This document shows, piece after piece, positions 28,020 to 36,861 of a stretch of DNA of 64,000 nucleotides. Source of the stretch: Fibrobacter sp. (GTDB lineage: Bacteria; Fibrobacterota; Chitinivibrionia; Chitinivibrionales; Chitinispirillaceae); the NCBI GenBank assembly GCA_012523595.1, contig JAAYIG010000137.1, positions 1 to 64,000 of the forward strand, read 5' to 3'. The notes beneath the pieces are model-generated. The model had not been told where the DNA came from. It ran no database searches and saw only the letters and a program-made list of their open reading frames with translations. The first letter of the stretch is position 1. Each line of letters begins with the position of its first letter. The translations under genes and the position numbers were made by a program.

Positions 28020-28049
28020 AATACCTCCATAGAATTAGCCGAAAAAATA

Positions 28050-28080
28050 AAAAAAAGCACCTCCCTAAGGTGGTGCTTTT
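28050..28080 (-). terminator. Rho-independent terminator behind the tRNA
   Basis: AAGCACC (28055-28061) pairs with GGTGCTT (28072-28078), with further pairing inside the loop. On the minus strand the hairpin is followed by eight T residues. It lies between the tRNA and the zinc-ribbon gene and would end the tRNA transcript. Confidence 0.75.
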
Positions 28081-28167
28081 ATGTTCGATCAGAGGGTTTA
28101 TGTTTAACAGAAATGTGTTTACTGCAAACTGAAAGAGTTTGCAAAATCCCTCCTTACCGGAAATTTT

Positions 28168-28241
28168 TGGGCCCACTAGGACTCGAACCTAGGACAAACG
28201 GATTATGAGTCCGCTACTCTAACCGACTGAGTTATGGGCCC
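28168..28241 (-). tRNA. tRNA with CAU anticodon (Met or Ile2)
   Basis: A 74-base cloverleaf on the minus strand. The acceptor stem is GGGCCCA with TGGGCCC, then discriminator A. The D-loop is AACTCAGTCGGTTAGAGTA, the anticodon loop CTCATAA, and the T-arm has GGTTCGAGTCC. The anticodon CAU could be elongator Met or lysidine-modified Ile; I cannot decide from sequence alone. CCA is not encoded. Confidence 0.93.
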
Positions 28242-28477
28242 TGATAATTCTTAAAAAATAATTCCGGAAGGGTCAGGTGGGCAAGCTACTTTTGTTCACT
28301 TGTTTTGAGTGCGTATACTCGAATTTTGTGGCTCAATTTTAAGTTGCTTTTCCATCTCAGAGATTATCTATTACCAAAAAAATTAGCCAACCTCTTCTGG
28401 TGGTTAAAAAAAATTAAAGTTTTCACCGAAGTTGCCGATATTAATAATAGGGCATGATAAACACCGGGAGGTGCAAG

Positions 28478-28648
28478 ATGTCTGTGACAGGTGTTGAATC
28501 GTCAGGCAGACGTGTTGAAAAGGTACAGAACGAAAGACGTGCTGAGGAAGCAAGAGCAGCTGAGCAGCGCAGTCGAAGTGAAGAGGACCAACGGGCACGT
28601 CGCTCTACGGAATCAGGACGAGGTGAAAACATGGACGTTACAGCCTGA
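28478..28648 (+). CDS. Small highly charged protein (56 aa)
   Basis: A 56-residue protein, about half Arg, Glu, Asp and Lys, with no membrane segment and probably helical or disordered (VEKVQNERRAEEARAAEQ). Reality is supported by a strong GGGAGGT ribosome-binding site at good spacing and by a perfect terminator 40 bp downstream. Function unknown. Confidence 0.62.
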   Translation: MSVTGVESSGRRVEKVQNERRAEEARAAEQRSRSEEDQRARRSTESGRGENMDVTA

Positions 28649-28687
28649 TAAACCTGGGCACAATACCTGGATTGTTATGATTGAAGG

Positions 28688-28722
28688 CAGGGTGAGTGTG
28701 GTGACTCACCCTGTTCTTTTTT
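28688..28722 (+). terminator. Strong rho-independent terminator
   Basis: A perfect 10-bp stem, CAGGGTGAGT (28688-28697) with ACTCACCCTG (28704-28713), has a 6-base loop and is followed by TTCTTTTTT. It ends the transcript of the 56-residue protein and touches the stop codon of the convergent peptidase gene. Confidence 0.88.
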
Positions 28723-31669
28723 ATGCCCATAGAAGTTGCTCGATATCCATGGAGAGACCCTGGGATTGAGCTGAGGCGAGTGCGGCATTGCTCCCAAGAA
28801 CTACAGTGGATGACGGCTTCGTATCCAGAACAGCTCTTGCTGCTTTTGCAAGGGAGTTGGAGTCTGCACCCATTATCGCCTCTCTAAGTTGCTGTTTAAA
28901 TTCCCTGGTGTTGCCGATCAGAAGATCAACAGTCTCACCTAACCCCTGGGAGTGAGGCGGTTGCGGGGCGTCAATTCTGCCGATTGTTCCTATGATGCTT
29001 TGATCAACTTTATCTGAAGGCAGTCCCGAGGCGACACCTTCTAGTCCCTTCTTGAAATGCTCGATTGTGCTCTTGATATTTGGATCGCGGTAAGAGGAAC
29101 AGGCGAATATCGGATGAGAGATAGACATCAGGGAAGATCCTCCGTAAGCTCCCCCTTCCACTCTTACTTTATCCCAGAGATAACCAGTGGAGAGATTTCT
29201 GGACATAAGGAAGAGCAGGCCTGAATTGTATGCCTCCACTTTTGGAAGTTTCCATGCCTGAGCGACAAAATTCACAGCAGAGTTGATCTCTATGCCTTTA
29301 ATCCTCTGTGGTACTGTTGGCAGGGATGGCATTGTAGTGTGGGAGGTCTTTTTTTCAGGGAGTTTCAATAGAAAACTCCTGACCATTGGCATGACCTCTT
29401 CCGGGTTATCTGCTGTGATGGAGACGACACAACCGTTGCGGTTTACAATTGTGGAGTGAATCTGATTGATTGCATCTGCTGTTTTGTCGATCCTGTCCTC
29501 TTTAACCAATTTATCCAGAAAACGAAGCTGGGAGATTCCCCCAAGCTGCTCGCCGATAAAGCGGGAGAGGGAAAGAGAGGATGATGCCATGGAGATGGCG
29601 AAACTGTTCCCGGCAGCAATGACAGAGGATAGCATGCTGTTGCGCTCCTCAAGCAGGATATCCTTGATCTGTTTGTGGCTGCTGAGATCAGCGGAGAGCA
29701 GAAGATCTCCCAATATATCGAGCATCTCTTCTGTTCTGGGTGCCAGGGCTTTGCTGTGCATGAAAGAGTGGAAAAACAGTTCTCTTTCTTCTCCTGTCAT
29801 GGTTTTGCAGAAAATCGATGCATCGACACCGCCGGTTGAGAGAGCAATCCTCTTGGCCATGCTTTCATAGGAGAGTCCTGCAGCTCCGCATCGTGTGATA
29901 AGTTCGCTATACACTGGAAGATAGGGGATGAGGGAATAAGGAATAGCCTGCAGGTCGAAACTGATATCAAAGTACACTATTCCAGAGGTGAACAGAGGAT
30001 GGGAGTAAATTTTTACACCCTCGAAGTCGGAAGTCTCCGTGGGGATATCACGACCCCGCAGCGGAAGATCGGTTTTTTTGAGCCTCGGCAGGGATGCGAG
30101 CTCTTCTGGAGAAGGAGATCTTTTCTGTTGCTCCAGAAGGGTTTGTGTGAGATGGAAATAGCGCTCCTTTTCCTCTTTCCCGAAGTCCTTTGTAAGCTCC
30201 CGTGCGTGTCTTTCGGTTTGCTGTTCAAGTCTGGTACCCATTTCCGAGGAGGCGATAATTACCGATCTGAGCCGGTGCGGGTTGTCCAGAAGTCTGGTTT
30301 TGATAATCCGGGAGAAGTAGGATGGATCTGAGGAGTTCTGTTCTTTAATGAAGGAGAGATGCTTCTCGAAGGCAAGGTGAGCCAGAGGATCACCATCGTA
30401 GACCCATGAGCGGAAGCAGCGCTCTGCCAAACGCAGGTTATAGGGGAAGTGTGCTCCTGTGATTTCGCGGAGCGAAAATTCCACCTGTCGTAAAGAACCC
30501 TCCAGAAGCTCTTTGTCCAGGTTGTTCTCTACCTGGTTCTGCAGAGTGTCAAGGATCAGTTTTTCAATTTTTTCGGCGTTTTCAGGCTTGCATTTTCTCA
30601 ATCCGGCTGCAAAGACTGAATTGATAGTATCGGAATCGAACCCCGAAATATCATCCAGGTCTTCTCCCAGCCCGGAATCAACCAGTGCTCTTTTCAGTGG
30701 AGAACTCTCGGTGCCCAGAAGGTAATGGCTGATAATGCGTCCGCAGAGTACAGATACAGGGTCTGTTGTGTCTCCGAAAAGCCAGGCCAGTGCTACTGTT
30801 GCGGTTCCGTCATCCTCTTTTGGTGCCGGTGCTTCGATGGAGATGCTACGTGGGCTGCTCCATGGGGTCTGTGCTTTAATCCGGGAGTCCACCTCAAGTT
30901 TACTGAAGTGTGAGAGATAGTCTGAGTCCAGGAACTTAAGGGTTTTCTCTGATGGAAGATTTCCATATAAGAAAATAAAGGAATTGGACGGGTGATAGTA
31001 TTTCTTGTGGAAATCGCGGAATTGCTGGTATGTGAGATCGGTGATATGCTCCGGTTCTCCTCCGCTTTCATGAAAATAGGTGGTATCAGGAAAAAGAGAG
31101 GAGAGGGTTTTTCTTTCTACATGGCTTGAGAAGTTGGAAAATACCCCTTTCATTTCGTTGTAGACGATTCCCTTTACACCCACATTACCGGAGATATCTT
31201 CCACATCGAAATGCCACCCCTCCTGGTAGAAAGTGTTTTCAGAGAGAACAGGGTTAAATACCGCATCACAGTATACATCAACCAGATTGAAAAAGTCTGC
31301 TTCCACCTGAGATGAAACCGGGTAGACAGTTTTATCAGGGTAAGTCAGGGCGTTAAGGAAAGTCTGAAGTGAGCCTTTCAGGAGTTCCTGGAAGGGATCT
31401 TTGAGAGGGAATTTTTTAGATCCGCAGAGAACAGAGTGCTCCAGAATATGAGGAACACCGGTGCTGTCCTGAGCCGGGGTGCGGAAAGCAATGGAGAAGA
31501 GGTTGTTTGGATCATCGTTGAAGAGGTGCAGAAGCCTTGCGCCGGTTTTCTGGTGAGAGAAGATGTAGGCGCAGCAGTGCAACTCCGGGATTTTCTCGAT
31601 GCGCTTAAGAACAAAGCCATTGACAATTGAATTGAAGGTCAGATTCTGTTCCGGTATGCTCTTTTCCAT
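28721..31669 (-). CDS. M16C presequence-protease-like zinc metallopeptidase
   Basis: A 982-residue peptidase of the pitrilysin family, PreP/Cym1 subgroup, which degrades short peptides in a closed chamber. The inverted zinc motif is HILEH (H74, E77, H78) followed by SVLCGSKKFPLKDPFQEL, typical of M16C. Further matches are YPDKTVYPVSSQ, EGWHFDV and KGIVYNEMKG with the distal Glu. The length is normal and both halves are present. There is no evident signal peptide. Transcription would start near the repeat-rich gap. Confidence 0.92.
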   Translation of the reverse strand: MEKSIPEQNLTFNSIVNGFVLKRIEKIPELHCCAYIFSHQKTGARLLHLFNDDPNNLFSIAFRTPAQDSTGVPHILEHSVLCGSKKFPLKDPFQELLKGSLQTFLNALTYPDKTVYPVSSQVEADFFNLVDVYCDAVFNPVLSENTFYQEGWHFDVEDISGNVGVKGIVYNEMKGVFSNFSSHVERKTLSSLFPDTTYFHESGGEPEHITDLTYQQFRDFHKKYYHPSNSFIFLYGNLPSEKTLKFLDSDYLSHFSKLEVDSRIKAQTPWSSPRSISIEAPAPKEDDGTATVALAWLFGDTTDPVSVLCGRIISHYLLGTESSPLKRALVDSGLGEDLDDISGFDSDTINSVFAAGLRKCKPENAEKIEKLILDTLQNQVENNLDKELLEGSLRQVEFSLREITGAHFPYNLRLAERCFRSWVYDGDPLAHLAFEKHLSFIKEQNSSDPSYFSRIIKTRLLDNPHRLRSVIIASSEMGTRLEQQTERHARELTKDFGKEEKERYFHLTQTLLEQQKRSPSPEELASLPRLKKTDLPLRGRDIPTETSDFEGVKIYSHPLFTSGIVYFDISFDLQAIPYSLIPYLPVYSELITRCGAAGLSYESMAKRIALSTGGVDASIFCKTMTGEERELFFHSFMHSKALAPRTEEMLDILGDLLLSADLSSHKQIKDILLEERNSMLSSVIAAGNSFAISMASSSLSLSRFIGEQLGGISQLRFLDKLVKEDRIDKTADAINQIHSTIVNRNGCVVSITADNPEEVMPMVRSFLLKLPEKKTSHTTMPSLPTVPQRIKGIEINSAVNFVAQAWKLPKVEAYNSGLLFLMSRNLSTGYLWDKVRVEGGAYGGSSLMSISHPIFACSSYRDPNIKSTIEHFKKGLEGVASGLPSDKVDQSIIGTIGRIDAPQPPHSQGLGETVDLLIGNTREFKQQLREAIMGADSNSLAKAARAVLDTKPSSTVVLGSNAALASAQSQGLSMDIEQLLWA

Positions 31670-31686
31670 TTTTACAGACAACCTTT

Positions 31687-32090
31687 CTTACCACTGATTA
31701 ATCTGATTAAAGATGATTACGCTAATTTTGACTAAGGAAGAAGATTTTCTTTTCATAATATCTTACCACTGATTAATCTGATTAAAGATGATTACGCTGA
31801 TTTTATCCACGGAAAAAGATTCTTATTTGTATTGATTTGTATCTGGATTATCCTGGGTCTGAATAGTTCGAATACAGAACAGAGAAGCTGTTTAAGTCTC
31901 CTGCTCTGTGAAGTGCATAAGATAAGTTATAGTAATGGCAAAAAGTGTACCTTTTTCTTACCACTGATTAATCTGATAAAAGGTGATTACGCTTATTTAA
32001 CCAGGGAAGAAGATTTTCTTTTCATAATATCTTACCACTGGTTAATGACCACTGATTAACCTGATTAGTTCTAATTGACCTGATTAATAG
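31687..32090. repeat. Degenerate tandem/dispersed repeat: CCACTGATTAATCTGATTAA units
   Basis: About 70-75 bp units starting TTACCACTGATTAATCTGAT occur at 31687, 31762 and 31956, with a shortened unit from 32031. Copies 1 and 3 also share a GAAGAAGATTTTCTTTTCATAATAT tail. An inverted remnant (TAATCAGCTTAATCAGTGG) lies at 32250-32270. The rest of the gap up to 32339 holds two ATCCGGTATACAAT direct repeats. No gene seen. Confidence 0.8.
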
Positions 32091-32339
32091 AGAGAGAGAA
32101 AGAAGAACTGCAGAGAGATTTTGGCTGCGGAAATCCGGTATACAATTGTCATTTTTGTTTCCTGGTTTAAAACAGTTAAATCAATCCCCCTGTAGAGATC
32201 CGGTATACAATATCGTTTCTTCTTCCTTAGTTAAATCAATGCAATCATTCTAATCAGCTTAATCAGTGGCCATGGTATGATTATTGCACTCTTTACAAAA
32301 TGTAACACCGGTTACGTAAAAGGGAATGATGAGGCAAAG

Positions 32340-32888
32340 ATGGATCAAAGCAGAGGTTTGCCCCTGGGAAGTGAGCTCCCCGATTTCTGGCTCCCCGATA
32401 TAAACGGAGTGATTGTCCCTAAAGAGCTGTTGATTGGCGGTCCGGCATCACTGGTTGTCTTCATGTGTAACCACAGTCCCTACGTAAAACATATCCGTGA
32501 GGTGCTTGTAAAGGTCATCTGGGAATACCAGCAACGCGGTATCTCTGTTGTTGCCATTAACCCCAATGATATAAATCTTTCTCCTGAGGACTGTCCAAAT
32601 CGCATGAAAGAAGAAGCCAGGCTCTATGGTTACACTTTCCCTTACCTCTTTGATGGGACCCAGAGCGTTGCCCGCAGCTTCAATGTTCTATTCACACCCG
32701 ATTTTTTCGTGTTTGACAGGGAGGGAAAACTGGCCTATCATGGGCAGATGGATGACAGCAGACCGGAAAACAACCTGCCGGTAACCGGAAAAGACCTCAG
32801 GGATGCTCTCAATGCCGCTATTCTGGGTGAAAAACCGCCCTCAATCCAGAAGCCATCCAGCGGCTCAGTTATCAGATGGAGAAAGTAA
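32340..32888 (+). CDS. Thioredoxin-fold protein of the AhpC/TSA-like type, one Cys missing
   Basis: A 182-residue thioredoxin-fold protein. The family usually has CNHCPYVK; here it reads CNHSPYVK (C43, S46), so the second Cys is lost and a normal disulfide exchange is unlikely. The rest is well conserved (VVAINPNDI, YLFDGTQSVARSFNV, TPDFFVFDREGKLAYHGQMDD). No signal peptide. The ATG at 32340 is preceded by GAGGC; an upstream in-frame start lies inside repeat-derived sequence. Confidence 0.8.
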   Translation: MDQSRGLPLGSELPDFWLPDINGVIVPKELLIGGPASLVVFMCNHSPYVKHIREVLVKVIWEYQQRGISVVAINPNDINLSPEDCPNRMKEEARLYGYTFPYLFDGTQSVARSFNVLFTPDFFVFDREGKLAYHGQMDDSRPENNLPVTGKDLRDALNAAILGEKPPSIQKPSSGSVIRWRK

Positions 32889-32990
32889 ATGTAACACTTG
32901 CATGACTGCTAATTAGAATCAGGAAATCCTTTAATCAATAAACTTAAGATCATTTTTCGATCTGGCCCCACTTTTGATCATCTGCAATGT

Positions 32991-34553
32991 ATGACCCAAT
33001 CCTCAGGAACGCAAAACAGTTCAGATCAGATGGCGTTATCAAGTGTAAATCAAGAGATTGATAAAAAGATCGGGCTGATTCTGGTTCAGATCGATGGTTT
33101 GTCCAGAAACCAGTTCCACAAGGCTATCAATTCTGCAAAGATGCCCTTTCTGAAAAAACTGCTCAATAGTAAGGGATACGATGTACACTCTTTTTATTCC
33201 GGGCTGCCGTCCAGTACTCCTGCAGTTCAGGCTGAGCTCTTCTATGGTGTTAAATGCGCTGTTCCATCCTTTGGTTTTATCAACCGGGAATCAAAAGAAT
33301 TCTACAACATGCTCTCATCACGGTTTGCCCTGAGGGTCCAGAAAGAGCTTGCGGAAATGGGAAGAGGACTTCTGACCGGTGGCAGTGCCTATTCAGACTG
33401 TTACACCGGGGGGGCCTCCAGGGCCTCTTTCTGTGCAACCAGTATAGGATTTGGATCCTGGTGGCTGCTCAGGCATCCCTTCAATTTTCTTCACTTTGTG
33501 CTTATCCACTGGCTTATGTTCCTCAGAGTAGCTTTGCTTATGATTTTTGAGACCGGGTTGGCAATTTTTGATCTCTTAAAGGGTTTAATCTCAAGGGAGA
33601 ACTTCTTTAGTGAACTGAATTTTGTACCCACACGGGTGGGGATATGTGTTCTTTTAAGGGAACTTGTTGTAACTGCGGTGTCCAGGGATATAAGGCATGG
33701 AGTACCTATAATTCACTGTAATTTTCTGGGATATGATGAGCAGTCGCACAGGCGTGGTCCATCCAGCCGTTTCGCTCACTGGACACTCAAGGGTATAGAT
33801 GATTCGGTAAGGAGAATTTATTGTGCCTCACAGAGATCAAAGAAACTGAATTATTCTGTCTGGATCTACTCAGATCATGGTCAGGAGAGTTCGCTTCCCT
33901 ATTCCAAACTTTTCGGGAAATCGATAGACCAGGCAATCTCTGATGTCATTAATCGCAGAGTTCTGGAGACGACTGATTATCCCAGTTTCAATACCGGAGT
34001 GCAGCTTGAAAGGGGGGCTTTACTTGGAAAATGGTTTTCAAGATGGCTGCCGGTGGGGCGGGCAGATTCTACCCGCAATCCAATCGCTATTACGGCTGTG
34101 GGGCCGATCGGCCATATTTACCTTAGTAAGCAGGATTTGGAGCGAAAAGAGAAAATCGCTCTTGATCTTGTTCTTCAGGCAAATATTCCGGTTGTGATTT
34201 TCTCCGATGCTTCCGGGCAGGTGAAGGCTTACACCAGCGAAGGATGTTTTGTTCTTCCGGAAAATGCAGACAGGGTCCTTGGCAGTGATCATCAGTTCCT
34301 TGCCGAGGCAACTCTCGATCTGCTTGCTCTTCAAAAAAACAGGTATTCAGGTGATCTGATGATTATTGGCTGGAACCGTGGCGATACTCCTCTTACATTT
34401 CCGATGGAGAACGGAGCACATGCGGGTCCGGGCAGAGATGAGACTCATGGGTTTGTGCTGGCTCCTGTGGACTCTCCGATCGATAGCGGAAGTAAAGGTT
34501 ACCTTCGACCGCTTGATTTAAGAGAAACAGCTTTCAGGCATATGGAGTCTTGA
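32991..34553 (+). CDS. Alkaline-phosphatase-superfamily phosphodiesterase-like membrane protein
   Basis: A 520-residue member of the type I phosphodiesterase / nucleotide pyrophosphatase group. Metal-binding residues are visible: D35 in VQIDGLSR, nucleophile T76 in SSTPAVQ, Asp and His in GYDEQSHRRG, DH in YSDHGQE, and His in GAHAGPG. A hydrophobic stretch of about 45 residues (near 160-205) inserted between the motifs may dip into or cross the membrane, suggesting a lipid-linked or envelope substrate. The N-terminus is uncertain; an ATG at 33030 is an alternative. Confidence 0.75.
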   Translation: MTQSSGTQNSSDQMALSSVNQEIDKKIGLILVQIDGLSRNQFHKAINSAKMPFLKKLLNSKGYDVHSFYSGLPSSTPAVQAELFYGVKCAVPSFGFINRESKEFYNMLSSRFALRVQKELAEMGRGLLTGGSAYSDCYTGGASRASFCATSIGFGSWWLLRHPFNFLHFVLIHWLMFLRVALLMIFETGLAIFDLLKGLISRENFFSELNFVPTRVGICVLLRELVVTAVSRDIRHGVPIIHCNFLGYDEQSHRRGPSSRFAHWTLKGIDDSVRRIYCASQRSKKLNYSVWIYSDHGQESSLPYSKLFGKSIDQAISDVINRRVLETTDYPSFNTGVQLERGALLGKWFSRWLPVGRADSTRNPIAITAVGPIGHIYLSKQDLERKEKIALDLVLQANIPVVIFSDASGQVKAYTSEGCFVLPENADRVLGSDHQFLAEATLDLLALQKNRYSGDLMIIGWNRGDTPLTFPMENGAHAGPGRDETHGFVLAPVDSPIDSGSKGYLRPLDLRETAFRHMES

Positions 34554-34650
34554 TCTTCTCTGTTTTTATAAAAATAGAGAAGAATCATTGAAGCTTTAGT
34601 TCTGGAGCAAACATTTCTGGATTACTTGCCAGAGGAAATCGTAAGAAAGA

Positions 34651-34670
34651 CATCGATACCGACACCGAGG
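34651..34670. repeat. CCGATA-type repeat, single arm
   Basis: CATCGATACCGACACCGAGG sits in the convergent gap between the phosphodiesterase-like and PAP2 genes and belongs to the same family as 16714-16857. Only one arm is present. Confidence 0.5.
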
Positions 34671-34679
34671 AGAGAGGAT

Positions 34680-35429
34680 TTACAACTCAATACTGAATCC
34701 CACCATTTTTCCGTTGACTACAGGAGAGATGTTTCTTTTCTGATGTATCAATGGAACTATAAGGCCCGATGCGGTGCCTAGTGCTGCTCCGCCCAGAACG
34801 TCGATAAAGTAGTGGTGTCCGGATGTGACCCGAAGAGTCGCTACGCCTGAGGCCAGGCCGAAATTACAAGCTGCAAACAGTGCTTTCAGAGCAGGTTTAA
34901 CTTTTGATTTCGAAAAGATGTATGAACTGAAAGTCGCTGTCACGAATGCCATAGTCGTATGACCTGAAGGGAAAGAGAAATAGCGGTCTGATTTGCTAAG
35001 CAGCTCAGAGGGGGTATTCCCGGAGGATACATACGGGCGGTATTTTGGAAAGAGTCCTTTTATCAGGTCTTTGGTTCCCCACGCCAGAAGAGCGCTTTCC
35101 AGGTACATCAGACCGATTGTTGCTATCTGGATTCGATCAAACCTGTCGAGCAGCAGGGGGAGAGAGATGACTCCGGCCGCAGTCAAAACAGTAGTGATCC
35201 TGTCTTGTGCTTTGCTGTAGTCAAAAGATGGCCAGCCCCAAAAACAATCCGGAGTAGAGGAAGGAGGTGTAGCATTTCTGATGAAGTAAACAGAAGCCAG
35301 ATTTACACCTGCACCAGTGCTCAGGAGAGTTATATCAGCGGGAAGGTTCAGGCTGAAATTGCTGCTGCCGCCGCAATACAGCACCGATGGAAACCAGATA
35401 ATCGATAGCAATACTAAGACTGGTTTCAT
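34680..35429 (-). CDS. PAP2-family phosphatase
   Basis: A 249-residue membrane phosphatase with a signal peptide or N-terminal helix. The three PAP2 motifs are complete: KGLFPKYRP, FPSGHTT and RVTSGHHYFIDVLGG. It probably removes phosphate from isoprenoid or lipid phosphates on the outer face of the inner membrane. It follows the histidine kinase gene by 6 bp, so it may belong to the lycopene-cyclase-like operon. Confidence 0.88.
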   Translation of the reverse strand: MKPVLVLLSIIWFPSVLYCGGSSNFSLNLPADITLLSTGAGVNLASVYFIRNATPPSSTPDCFWGWPSFDYSKAQDRITTVLTAAGVISLPLLLDRFDRIQIATIGLMYLESALLAWGTKDLIKGLFPKYRPYVSSGNTPSELLSKSDRYFSFPSGHTTMAFVTATFSSYIFSKSKVKPALKALFAACNFGLASGVATLRVTSGHHYFIDVLGGAALGTASGLIVPLIHQKRNISPVVNGKMVGFSIEL

Positions 35430-35435
35430 TCTGTT

Positions 35436-36521
35436 TCAGGTTGTTGACAGCACATTGGCGATATTAAGAAAAATTCTGGTACCATCATCAGGTTGTGAAT
35501 CGATTTTTACATCGATGCCTGACTTGTGGCAGGCTTCCAGCGCACTCACCAGGCCGATACCACGGCCATTTTTCTTGGTGGAAAAACCAAGACTGATTTT
35601 TGATGTATCAAATCCGCAACCATTATCTTCGATTACCAGAGAGTTTCCATCGCGGTAGATTTTTATCCTGCTTGCCCCGGCTTCCTGGGAGTTGGAGAAG
35701 AAAATATAGAGAGCGGAAAGGAAGAGTTGTTCATAGAGCATGGCTGGGGTATTTCTCAGGTGCAGATTGAATTTCATGGAATAATTGACACTGAAATAGG
35801 CGGCCATCCTGTTTACAAGCAGAAAGATATCTGATTTCACCTTGTTTTCTTCTGTGATACCTCCGACAGACGCGATTATCTGTTCGATGGTGCTTGAGAC
35901 GATGGATTCTATTTCTGGATAATCTTTTGAGAGTTTAAGAAGAAGTTGGTTGCTTTGACTTCGGATATTGTGAATCATGATTCTATGATGAACATCTTTG
36001 ACTGCCTGAGCAGCTTTTTCGAGTCTTTTATGCTTCTCCAGTGATTTTTCGAAAGCGTATAAAACAGATAAGCTTAAAACTATACTGAATGAAAAGAGAT
36101 AGAATATTAAAATGTTTTCCTGGAGAAATGTAAAAGAGTAAATGCAGACCAGAAGGGGTATCATTTTGAGGAAAATGCGTAACTTCCGGTCGATGCCCAA
36201 AACATAAGTATTGATTAAAGACTGTATCCAGATAATAAAAATGTAGAAATAGATAAAGGATGGGGGAGTGGTCTGAAAAACTACGGCAGATGCGATTATT
36301 ATATGGTCAGAGTAGGTGCGCAGTTTTATCAATTTTAAGAAATCATATTTAGTGAAAAATGGGATAGTGGTAAGGACCATCACTACAATTGCGAAGACAT
36401 TTAGAATCAAAGCCACCCGTGAAATCTGATCCGTAAGGGCAATTGAGGCAAAAATGATAGTTGTTAGTGCAGATCCCAGATAAAGGAGTGTCAATAATTG
36501 TTCATTTCTCTGAACTGTCAT
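35436..36521 (-). CDS. Membrane sensor histidine kinase
   Basis: A 361-residue kinase with about six N-terminal membrane helices (residues 10-160) and no periplasmic loop of note, so it may sense within the membrane. The phosphoacceptor helix has DVHHRIMIHNIRSQ (about residue 172), similar to HisKA_2 kinases. The ATPase domain shows FSNSQEAG (N box), DNGCGFD (G1) and KKNGRGIGL (G2). It overlaps the response regulator gene by 20 bp and follows two lycopene-cyclase-like genes. Confidence 0.85.
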   Translation of the reverse strand: MTVQRNEQLLTLLYLGSALTTIIFASIALTDQISRVALILNVFAIVVMVLTTIPFFTKYDFLKLIKLRTYSDHIIIASAVVFQTTPPSFIYFYIFIIWIQSLINTYVLGIDRKLRIFLKMIPLLVCIYSFTFLQENILIFYLFSFSIVLSLSVLYAFEKSLEKHKRLEKAAQAVKDVHHRIMIHNIRSQSNQLLLKLSKDYPEIESIVSSTIEQIIASVGGITEENKVKSDIFLLVNRMAAYFSVNYSMKFNLHLRNTPAMLYEQLFLSALYIFFSNSQEAGASRIKIYRDGNSLVIEDNGCGFDTSKISLGFSTKKNGRGIGLVSALEACHKSGIDVKIDSQPDDGTRIFLNIANVLSTT

Positions 36522-36861
36522 AATTCTCTACCAGATCTATGAGTTTTTTAAGTCCTATGGGTTTATTTACCAGGGTTCCACCTTGTTCGATGAACTCTTT
36601 CAGTTCACCGTTGAGAGGAGAACCTGTTATCAGCAGGAATGGAATAGCCTGTGAAATTTTACGAACTTCCCTGAAGAGATCAAGTCCGTTAAGGAAGGGC
36701 ATTACATGGTCTGAGACGATCAGGTCCAGACTGTCTATGTTTTCAAGAAAGCATCGGAGCCCGGACAATCCGTTATCAAAAGCGTGAACACAGTGAGGTC
36801 TGAGGTGTGATTTGTAGATCTCTCTGGTTATATCCTCATCCTCTACAAGTAATATTCTCAC
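36502..36861 (-). CDS. Single-domain response regulator
   Basis: A 119-residue CheY-like receiver without output domain. The acidic pair is in LLVEDED, the phosphoacceptor Asp in LIVSDHVMP (about residue 51), Thr in LLITGSP and Lys in LVNKPIG. It is the likely partner of the overlapping histidine kinase. With no DNA-binding part, it must act by protein contact. It overlaps the upstream lycopene-cyclase-like gene by 4 bp. Confidence 0.92.
   Translation of the reverse strand: MRILLVEDEDITREIYKSHLRPHCVHAFDNGLSGLRCFLENIDSLDLIVSDHVMPFLNGLDLFREVRKISQAIPFLLITGSPLNGELKEFIEQGGTLVNKPIGLKKLIDLVENYDSSEK

Noticed and set aside
31687-32090. CRISPR array
   Set aside because: The repeats are 70-75 bp, diverged and partly inverted, with no constant short repeat and unique spacer pattern; no cas genes are near.
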